Shown piece by piece: positions 56,516 through 64,000 of a stretch of 64,000 nt of DNA. A program made the translations under genes and the position numbers. The notes under the pieces were generated by a model. That model did not search any database, had not been told where the DNA came from, and saw only the letters and a program-made list of their open reading frames with translations. The DNA is taken from positions 133,361,784 through 133,425,783 of the forward strand of contig NC_072893.1 of the NCBI RefSeq assembly GCF_027943255.1, read 5' to 3'. Positions within the stretch are counted from its first letter, which is position 1. Each line of letters starts with the position of its first letter. The DNA comes from Anastrepha obliqua. Its lineage: Eukaryota; Arthropoda; Insecta; Diptera; Tephritidae.

Positions 56516-59245
56516 TCAATAGGTAGCCTTCTCGCTCAAGTTCTCACTCATTGGCACCACCAAACCTACCTTCTTTACTGTTGGTTTTGTGGTCAAATGC
56601 TGTGCGGCTAGTAGATCGGCCAAATCCTTGCCTGCCTGTTGTTGTGGGTCTTCGGGAATGGTGAATGACTCTTCATCAGCGCTGACTGAGCATGCAGAGC
56701 AGTCGCTAGTCTTGCGCTCCAAGGCGGTGCGCACACCGTTCACGTAGCACTCGGCGCCGTCTAATGCGGATATTGTGGATCCGCAATAGTAGAGGTTGCT
56801 GCATGAGGATGAGGCGCTCACGTCCGATTCGCCTTCGCCTTCGTTGGCAGTGTCGAGTGAGGAATGCCGCCGTCTCATGCGCTGTGCACGAAAATACTCT
56901 ATTTCCTCTAGTGTTATGCCACACATGACATCGTCTGAATAGTCTGAGACGACTACGGATGGCGTACGCACAAATCGTCTGCCGCCCGGAAATTCAGTGG
57001 GCGTATAGTCGCTGCCACAACTCTGTGCTGACTCGCGCCGTGAACAGGGCAGTGATGGCGCCAGCGAACGGGGATCTTCTGGCAGCTCGACGACACGCTC
57101 TTCCAGCAACACCTTGGTAGGCACCGAGACTTGAGTTGGTAAGTTATTGACCGTCTGATGTAGATCAATGGTTGGTGAGTCTGGTAGTGCGGTAGGTTCG
57201 GCTAAAGGCAGAAGCGCCGGTCGCAAAGGCAAATCGGTGACGGTGAGTGTCATTCTGCGTTGCTGTGAGCCGGCTGGTGGTTGTTCAGGTGTAGTGTCCA
57301 TAGATTCGTCGACCTCCAAACCAAGTGCTGAATCGCTGCTAGCCGAGCGTGCGACTTTGTCCTTACGCTTTAATTGCTCCGCTGTCATTGAAGTGATGTG
57401 CGTCAATTCATTGTCTTCGTTGTCCGATGAGTACGGACTCTGTCCAAGGTTACAGCCTTCGTCGGAGAGTGGACTGCTCCGTTGCTCCAACACAACTGAC
57501 TTCAACGACAACATATTGCTGTCCACGGCTTCGCTCGGCTTATTGGGATTCACAATCATTTTTCTTGTATGTCGCGTCGGTTGTAAATCGAACTTTTGTA
57601 CTAAATCCTCAACACGTGGAAAAGCGCTAGCTGTGCCGACCAAGTAAGGCTGATCGCAATTGGGGGACGTCTTCGGCGACGATTGATGTTCAAACTTTCG
57701 CTTCAGATCTAACTTTCGCCTAGCTATAAGCGATGTGGGCGAACTAGTTTCGGCAGCGTTTACAGAAATCGTTGGTAATGCTGTGACAGAGCAGGGAATC
57801 GGTTGGTGGCGCATATATCGTGCGCCGTCTTCGCTTACTTGCGGCCGCCAAAAATTTGGTGAGCTGTTATCCAAAAGCTGTTTGGGTAAATCCACGTCAC
57901 AAACGTCAAGCGGTGTCGACGACTGCGTCAACTGCTTGTTTTTTTTATCGTGCAGTTCGAAATCTCTGAAAAATTCCGACTTCAACTTGGCTTTGCGTGC
58001 GGCCAAGTTCAGTGTCCTTCTTATATCCTCACTAATGCTGTTGTCACTATCGTCGGCCGTTCTTCTTGCTTCATATTCTGCGTTGTCCCAATCAAACACT
58101 GGTGGCCACTTTTTGCTCGGCACTTCACTTTTTCTACTGCGGTTGTTGCTGCTATTGTTGTGCTGTCTCAGGTTAACGTTGTAGCTGTTTAAAATACACT
58201 GCTCTGGCGGTGGTATTGTACTGTTCACTTCGACTTTTCTCTGATTACTAACATTCGTTAGCACAACCAACGGGCATTTATTTTCAGTGAATTTTGATTT
58301 CACGTCTACCGCCGTCATCACCCCTGCCACCTGTGACGCCCGCAAAATCGGTGTTGTGGTCGCAGACGTCAAACGAACCGACGATTGTGCTCGTCGTGTA
58401 GCATCTGAATATGCCTCCACCGCATGCGCTGGCACTGCCGCCATCGTCACTCGCTCATTCACCGTTGTTGTAGTAGTGCTTGCGGTAATCTTTTTTGCTT
58501 TCGTTAATTGACGAGCCGCTATAGCCGCCCGCGTTGTTTTCGCTGTTGTATGTGTACGCGGCTGTCGCGCAACTGTCAATGCCGCCATATGCGTTTTTGT
58601 TGTAGCTATTTTTAAGCTCCTCATTGTCTCTGTTGTTTTGCTGGCAACAACTGATCCTGATTCTTTTGTGGCATGAATACTACTGGGCAGCGGCGTTGAT
58701 GTCGGAAAACCACTTTCAGCAATACAAGTAGCATCTTCAGCAGCGTCGCTGTAAATGGGCGCGCCACAAATGATCGTGGCTGTGTTAACGTCATCTCTCT
58801 CTTCAATTTTATCGCTTATATTACAACACACCGTTACATCAGAACACACACTGGCGACCGAATTTAATGAACTGGCAGGCGTAAGTGCGCGAGAAGAGGT
58901 TTCGGTTGAAGCACCACCGGCCGTTGTGCCTGCGCTTCCGGATAGCGCAGCAGTGATCTTCGAAGGAATAGTAGCTTTTAATACCGAACGCGCATTTTGA
59001 GCTCCGCGACTCGCGTGAGGGCATTTGTCGCGTACACGTACTGCAGGAGCCGTTGCTGCTGCCTCTGTGGCTGTGGCTGTGGTCGCGGCTGGGTCAAGTG
59101 AGCTCGTTCCGATTCTACGCCGACTAGTATTACTACCCATTATTCTTTGCGCCGCCAGCTGCTGGCATTTAGTATATTGTTTGTCGGTCGCTTTGCTGCA
59201 CTTACTTTTAATTTTATTGTTTTCATTCGCAGGTACTCGATTCAT
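56516..59245 (-). CDS. Uncharacterised, mostly disordered host protein, 909 residues, intronless frame
   Basis: A 2.7 kb open frame without transposon motifs. The ATG at 59245 is the first Met, with an in-frame TAA 12 bases upstream and A at -3. The N-terminal third (1-330) is rich in Ala, Thr and Ser. The middle has a charged block WPPVFDWDNAEYEARR (~residue 385) followed by SEDIRRTLNLAARKAKLKSE, probably helical. The C-terminal third (~590-909) is Ser/Pro/acidic with kinase-like sites (RRRHSSLD), SDSALGLEVDES, ITLEEIEYFRAQRMRRR and SSSCSNLYYCGSTISALDG. No signal peptide, membrane segment or enzyme domain is visible. The C-terminal part looks more constrained than the repetitive N-terminus. 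I do not recognise the family. It may be one large exon of a bigger gene. Confidence 0.75.
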   Translation of the reverse strand: MNRVPANENNKIKSKCSKATDKQYTKCQQLAAQRIMGSNTSRRRIGTSSLDPAATTATATEAAATAPAVRVRDKCPHASRGAQNARSVLKATIPSKITAALSGSAGTTAGGASTETSSRALTPASSLNSVASVCSDVTVCCNISDKIEERDDVNTATIICGAPIYSDAAEDATCIAESGFPTSTPLPSSIHATKESGSVVASKTTETMRSLKIATTKTHMAALTVARQPRTHTTAKTTRAAIAARQLTKAKKITASTTTTTVNERVTMAAVPAHAVEAYSDATRRAQSSVRLTSATTTPILRASQVAGVMTAVDVKSKFTENKCPLVVLTNVSNQRKVEVNSTIPPPEQCILNSYNVNLRQHNNSSNNRSRKSEVPSKKWPPVFDWDNAEYEARRTADDSDNSISEDIRRTLNLAARKAKLKSEFFRDFELHDKKNKQLTQSSTPLDVCDVDLPKQLLDNSSPNFWRPQVSEDGARYMRHQPIPCSVTALPTISVNAAETSSPTSLIARRKLDLKRKFEHQSSPKTSPNCDQPYLVGTASAFPRVEDLVQKFDLQPTRHTRKMIVNPNKPSEAVDSNMLSLKSVVLEQRSSPLSDEGCNLGQSPYSSDNEDNELTHITSMTAEQLKRKDKVARSASSDSALGLEVDESMDTTPEQPPAGSQQRRMTLTVTDLPLRPALLPLAEPTALPDSPTIDLHQTVNNLPTQVSVPTKVLLEERVVELPEDPRSLAPSLPCSRRESAQSCGSDYTPTEFPGGRRFVRTPSVVVSDYSDDVMCGITLEEIEYFRAQRMRRRHSSLDTANEGEGESDVSASSSCSNLYYCGSTISALDGAECYVNGVRTALERKTSDCSACSVSADEESFTIPEDPQQQAGKDLADLLAAQHLTTKPTVKKVGLVVPMSENLSEKATY

Positions 59246-61203
59246 TCTTTCTCGTTAAGTGCGTGTACGCTCTGCATTTTTTTTTTTCTTTCCGTGCAGT
59301 TTTCAAGTGGTCTCACAATCGACGCACGTTTGTTTCAATTTTCAACGTCGCAATTCTGTCAAATGACGTCAAGGCGCGAAGACATGACGCAAATGTCAGC
59401 GATTAGCTGCAAAAAAATTCCATTCCTACAGTGGTTCTGCTGCTTGCTGGTTGGTATATTTGTGATTATTATTAATGTTGTTATTGTTATTAATTTTGTT
59501 GTTGTTTTTATTGTTGTCCACAATATTAATAAGCATTTTTGTTGTCACAAACGACTGACGCAGAAGACTATCGACTGCAGCAATCCAACCCTTTCTGACG
59601 CAAGTGAGCCTCCAGACGATTTGGCGCTCAGGACTGGTGCTGCTATTAGCGGTGATCGTGGCTGAGATTTATGAAATTTATGAAGCATTGCTTTCATTCA
59701 AATAGGTGCAATAGTCAGCCACTTTGACGCAACATTAATTAAATACCTTTCCTTGGTAAGTTTTTTCGAATTAGCATGAAATACACGATGACGCTGATTG
59801 CTGATCCAATGAGTCGTTAGTTGTTAGAGATGAATGGCGTGCAGCGTTCCGCAGCACTCTACAAACGCGCTGGTGACTTGGACTTTATACTACGACTACA
59901 CTTTGACGCTGTCAGCGGGTAAGTCACTCTAATTTAATAAACACTTCTTGGAATTTAAATTACGTACTATGCGTGCCGCCCGCGTCACTTAGAAACATCG
60001 CTTGCACTATGCGTGAGCAACACCTGTTTATGTACTTGTACGTGTATGCTTATTAACATAACTGCATGCGCATATGAATTTACACACTCACACACATATA
60101 TCTGGTTGCGATCACTTCACACTTTTGTAGAATATCGTTTGGCTCATTGCGACGATCGCTGCACTAATTGCGTCAATATCGGTCGCGTCGCGTCGCGTGT
60201 TGTTGACCTTCCGTGGCAAAGGAGAAGCTGTAGCAGCAGGCGCCTGCTCAGCTGTTTGCCGCGCGCGCTTACTGGACGCGTTAGTTATTTAGTGCGCGCC
60301 GATCGCGTTGTAATTTTGCACATTTTATTATTAGCTTTTTTCTACTTTGTTGTATTTTTCATAATAGGCCGCAGTTGTCTATGAAGTCTTAAAAAATCAG
60401 CGCGGCATAGACAGCATTTACATTTGACGTCGTCAACGGCATTATCTGTAAATAGAAAAGCAATAGCGATTAATTTTACAAAAGGTGCAGCACGTATGAA
60501 ATACAAGCAAATGCACAGCGCGTCGCATTTCAGCGCTCTAATCTTTAAGATTGCAAATCATAAATTCATAAAAATATTAATAGCTTTTTTACCTAATTTC
60601 TGTTTACGCTTTCTTGACGCTTGTAGTAAGTTATTTTAATCTATTTCCATGTTTTGGAAATTTTCCTTTTTTTATCGTTTTTTATGTTCGTTATTTTTTT
60701 ATTTTATTGTTTCTATACAGTGAGAACTTTATCGGCCTGTTATCTGCCGGAGATTATGAGATTTGGCTAGTACTTTTTAGTATTGTTTTGCCCATTTTAT
60801 CGCTTCAGTATAATTTTTTTCGTACCTATTTTTTACGGCCTCCATACTGACGTAAATCGTATTTTTGTGTTTCGCATTTTATTTTTCATTCATTCATAAT
60901 TTGTATGGCAATAATTTTTTTGGTTGTTTTCACGAGCATATGATATGGATTTATTGTACATTTTATTAACTATATTTTGATATTCCTAACTTGTATATGT
61001 GTGTATGGATTTTAGTATCATGCGTGCCTGTGCTATATTATCAATTTTGCCTTGGCGACAATGCCAATTGCCCATCTGCAGATCAACATCACCGCCTGCT
61101 TGTCAATAATTGAACTCTGATGCGCATAAGAAAAGTGTTCATATATTAGAATTTTCAACTGCTGGCAACTTTTGTCTCCCAACCGTAGCTAAGAGGAGAA
61201 TTC

Positions 61204-61205
<2 letters not shown>
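59246..61205. other. Upstream region of the host gene; 5' UTR and promoter not resolved
   Basis: Non-coding, with a TTATTG/TTGTTG-rich stretch at 59460-59520 and GCGC-rich words near 60180-60300 that could lie near a promoter. No convincing TATA, initiator or splice acceptor was found by eye. Confidence 0.4.

Positions 61206-61235
<30 letters not shown>
61206..61235. repeat. Poly(T) run, 30 bases
   Basis: It could be the A-tail of a minus-strand retroelement extending rightward, but the next ~500 bp show no recognisable LINE or SINE sequence. Confidence 0.6.
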
Positions 61236-61238
<3 letters not shown>

Positions 61239-61770
61239 TTTTTAAACGATTTAGCGGCGCCTCTTGTGGTTTTTCGTTGAAATGTGAAAAATTGTACGGC
61301 TGTGAAAATATCAAATCTGCTGAATCGAATCACGGCTTAGTTTGCCTTAGTAGATCAACAACGATCCCGCTTATACCAAAACTGGTCTCAGTGCTGCGAA
61401 GAGAGTGATTGGAAGCGTAAGCTTCAGATCCTACTTGTGAGCACTGCTTCGCAAGCTTTCTAAGAGCTCTAATTTTCTGATGCGCGATATCCTTCGGGAC
61501 TCAAAACCAGAGCAACTTAGTCCTGATTTGGAAACTACTTTCAATCATGAAAATCGCTCGATTTAAACTTTGTCATCATCTACCCCACCAGGAAAATTTC
61601 AGATTATACACCAGATTAGATTTAGTTTAGAATCAGTTTTAGTTTGGAGGGAGGTCTAAAGATTACTATTCATCGCCATCGCTGCTAACGTTGAACGTTA
61701 ACGGACATGTTTTTCGGACCTCCCGTGTTAACTAAGTTTTATTGGTAATAACCTAATCGTTCGTGCGACA
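61236..61770. other. Unassigned ~535 bp, possibly 5' UTR of the CR1-like LINE
   Basis: No frame or repeat recognised. It lies directly upstream of the PHD-finger ORF1. Confidence 0.35.
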
Positions 61771-63116
61771 GTGACTCGATTTAGCTTATCGTTTTACTTG
61801 TACACTTTTTTATCCACAATGCCATGCATATGCGGTCAAAAGGTTGACCGTGGGCAGCCAAACAAAAAAATTCAGTGTGTTAAGTGCAGCGAATTTTATC
61901 ATCTTACTTGTGAAAATTTATTGCCTGATGACATTGAGTACCTGCTGAAAATAAATAAGCAGTATTGTTGTAAACAATGCACAAAATCGCGCCGTAACTC
62001 GATCCTACTGTAGCCTCGCTCAGTTTCTCCGCCAATAGATGCAGACAACAACAATGAAAATATTTCTGGGACCACCAATATTTCATCGCTTCCAGCTACT
62101 TCGGTACCCGTGAGACCGAATCCATCAGCGGAGTGCAGCAAGCAAGAAATCAACCTGCAAGCTGTTTTCGACGAAATTAAATCTCTTAGATATGCTCAGG
62201 AGAAAATGATAGCTGTAATTAGCTCTTTGCAAACCGACAAGAGAAATCTAATTAAAAAGGTAGAAGAACTACAGTTTGAGGTAAAAGCCGTTCATCACAA
62301 ACTTTGCGATCTCGATGTCCCTGCTACTATTCCCGCTTTGGCTAATGATATAGATGCCCTTCACAACAACTTACATGTACTACACGACAATAATTCTGCA
62401 ACAACAAAAAACAAGGGTCGAGTACTTGTTTCTAACTGAAAACAATCATCTTTCTCTTCTGCTTCATCTACCTCTTATGCTGCCGCTGCTGCAGCCGCTG
62501 CCGACTCTCCAGTCAATATCGTACGAAATGGTAAGGTTTGCAATAAGCTCTTTCTCGCTGCTCCGCCTAATGCCAAAATATCTAATACAGTAGAAACATA
62601 AAAACATAATACGCACTCTCCAGCGCTGCTTACGTCGTTGCTATCACAAAGCAATCAAGCAGTGCCGTCGGATAACCCTTCTCTTGCTGATTCGCAGCAG
62701 CAGTCGGTTAATGTTGAAATGTTTACAACTGTTGGTGCTAAGAACAAAAATCTAAAACGTAAACCGAAAAACACTGTTGTTGGCTGCAATGAAAACCGTG
62801 AACTGGATGTAATTGTAGCTATGAAGTGGGTACATTTGTCATATTTCAACCTCACAGTGATCGCTGAAAGCATAATCGAATATGTACACAACCACGCAGC
62901 GATCGATAAGAGCGACCTTTCTTGTTATATGTTAGTAAAAAAAGACGTCGAACTTAAAGGACTAAAGAGAGTATCGTTTAAGCTTGGTGTCTGAAAAAAA
63001 TTATAACAAGATTTTCGACGCTTATCTTTGGCAAGAGAATATAAAAGTGCGTCCGTTTAAAATTTTCAAAGAGAAGAGACGAAACCGCCGCACACCTAGC
63101 GTGTACCGACGTTAAT
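61771..63116 (+). pseudogene. LINE ORF1 with PHD-type zinc finger and coiled coil
   Basis: ATG at 61771 or the internal MPCICGQK at 61819. A C4HC3-like finger (CICG, CVKC, FYHLTC, CKQC) spans about residues 18-72. An in-frame TAG (62011) follows, then a leucine-rich coiled coil (EIKSLRYAQEKMIAVISSL...VEELQFEVKAVHHKL, 62160-62310), a TGA (62437), an Ala-rich linker, a TAA (62599), and a C-terminal domain with MKWVHLSYFNLT and LKRVSFKLGV. At 62992 the frame closes, but the next frame continues SEKNYNKIFDAYLWQENIKVRPF to ~63116, so a one-base shift is likely. The three nonsense codons are all in the same frame. Confidence 0.72.
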
Positions 63117-63119
63117 ACG

Positions 63120-64000
63120 TTATCAAATACGGCAGATTTTCTACTGTATTATCAGAATGCTGGCGGCATAAGAACTAAAATGCTACCATTGTTGTTTTTC
63201 TCCTCTTCATCTGTCTATGATATCATAGTTATAACAGAGACTTGGCTTTCTGAATGTCATTATACTGCAGAAATATTTGACTGTCAACTGTATAATGTAT
63301 TTCGTAAAGACAGATGCTCCCGCACTACTGGTCTCTCTAAAGGTGGTGGCGTACTTGTTGCTGTAAGTTCGAGACTACCCAGTACACAAATCACTTTGTC
63401 ACCAAGTATGAGTTCGGACAACGGATATTTTCATGTTGATCAAACAATAATTAAAATTAATTTAGGAAAATCGAATGAATTATACATTAGCGTAAGTTAT
63501 ATACCGCCTTCAAACCCAATTGAATTATATAAAAAGCATATAAATAATTGTATTGTACAATACTGGATAGTCAAAACATAATTATTTTGGGTGACTTCAA
63601 CTTACCCAATGTTAATTGGTGTTTCGACGATGATGCTAAGAAATTAGTACCATATGGAGTATCAATGCTTGGCACTTTTGCCTAATATAACCTCTGCCAG
63701 ATTAACAGAGTACACAATGATATCAATCGCTTACTTGATTCAGTATTCATAAGCAATGATCTAAAGTCCGATGTCGAGTCGTTCTCTTCACCCCCTCTTC
63801 CTAACTCCATAGACCACAAAGTGTTATGTGTACGTTTTAAACATATAAGCTATATCAAATCAGTTATTAATAATATAATTGCATTAATTATAACTTCTAT
63901 AAAGCCAATTTCAACCAGATATCGCGGTTATTGGATTTGGTAGATTGGGAAACTATTTTAAACAAACCCATACTATCACAGATGTATGATGATTTCGTAG
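63120..64000 (+). pseudogene. LINE ORF2, apurinic/apyrimidinic-type endonuclease, partial
   Basis: The frame opens before the Met at 63180: LLYYQNAGGIRTKM, then IVITETWLS with the catalytic Glu, CSRTTGLSKGGGVLVAVSS, and ELYISVSYIPPS. The frame shifts by one near 63565, after which it reads IIILGDFNLPNVNW with the catalytic Asp-Phe-Asn, a TAA near 63684, then RLLDSVFISND and NSIDHKVLCVRF containing the final Asp-His. All endonuclease motifs are present but spread over two frames. The sequence continues to the window edge with YKANFNQISRLLDLVDWETI. Confidence 0.78.

Larger units (their letters stand above)
61771..64000 (+). mobile_element. CR1-like non-LTR retrotransposon, 5' part, cut by right window edge
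   Basis: The order is ORF1 (PHD finger, coiled coil, RRM-like C-terminus) then ORF2 beginning with an endonuclease. PHD-containing ORF1 proteins are known in CR1-group LINEs. Multiple stops and frame changes show an inactive copy. The reverse transcriptase, if present, lies beyond 64000. Confidence 0.78.

Overview
This window is nuclear DNA of a higher fly, most probably a tephritid fruit fly. The evidence is an AT-rich, intron-rich style of sequence with long non-coding tracts, a tRNA-headed SINE whose body ends in an ACACCCAAAA...GTACGCGCC block plus a TA tail (a layout I associate with tephritid genomes), a rosa-type DD41D mariner (a lineage first described from Ceratitis rosa), Jockey- and LOA-clade LINEs, and a Copia element primed by an internal piece of initiator tRNA-Met as in Drosophila copia. 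The genus call is inference; no species marker is visible.

Layout. 1-3616: the 3' part of a Jockey-clade LINE ending in a poly(A) tail, abutting a decayed LOA-clade LINE (copy 1). 3617-18460: about 15 kb with no gene or element I can support. 18461-19624: two tRNA-derived SINE heads, the first broken by a 5'-truncated, minus-strand RNase H LINE. 19911-23618: a dense satellite complex, with a ~640 bp (AACAT)n array, two ~390 bp direct-repeat modules, and between them a ~375 bp higher-order tandem repeat carrying an exon-like head and an RTE/SINE-like tail. 24164-28408: a complete, apparently intact Copia retrotransposon (minus strand) with identical 185 bp LTRs and an ATAAA target duplication. 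28409-32027: nothing identified. 32028-43928: a nest of elements. An old tandemly duplicated host repeat was split by a ~5.1 kb two-ORF LOA-clade LINE with a DUF4780 ORF1. That LINE was itself split in its 5' leader by LOA copy 2. The same host repeat was split again by an internally deleted mariner with very long inverted repeats. Further right lie another deleted mariner, a 100 bp MITE, a rosa-like DD41D mariner and a TTAA-flanked MITE. 43929-56515: mostly unassigned sequence containing a second long-TIR mariner copy, a TIR-bearing MITE and transposase relics. 56516-59245: the one convincing host gene, a 909-codon intronless reading frame on the minus strand encoding a largely disordered protein I do not recognise. 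61771-64000: the 5' part of a decayed CR1-like LINE (PHD-finger ORF1 plus endonuclease), running off the right edge.

How parts relate. Only the 56.5-59.2 kb frame looks like a host protein. The rest is selfish DNA or non-coding. The non-autonomous DNA elements (long-TIR mariners, MITEs) would depend on transposases made elsewhere. The Copia copy is the only element here that looks capable of making its own complete protein set. The nesting gives an order of events: the host repeat duplicated first, then the DUF4780 LINE inserted, then LOA copy 2 inserted into it.
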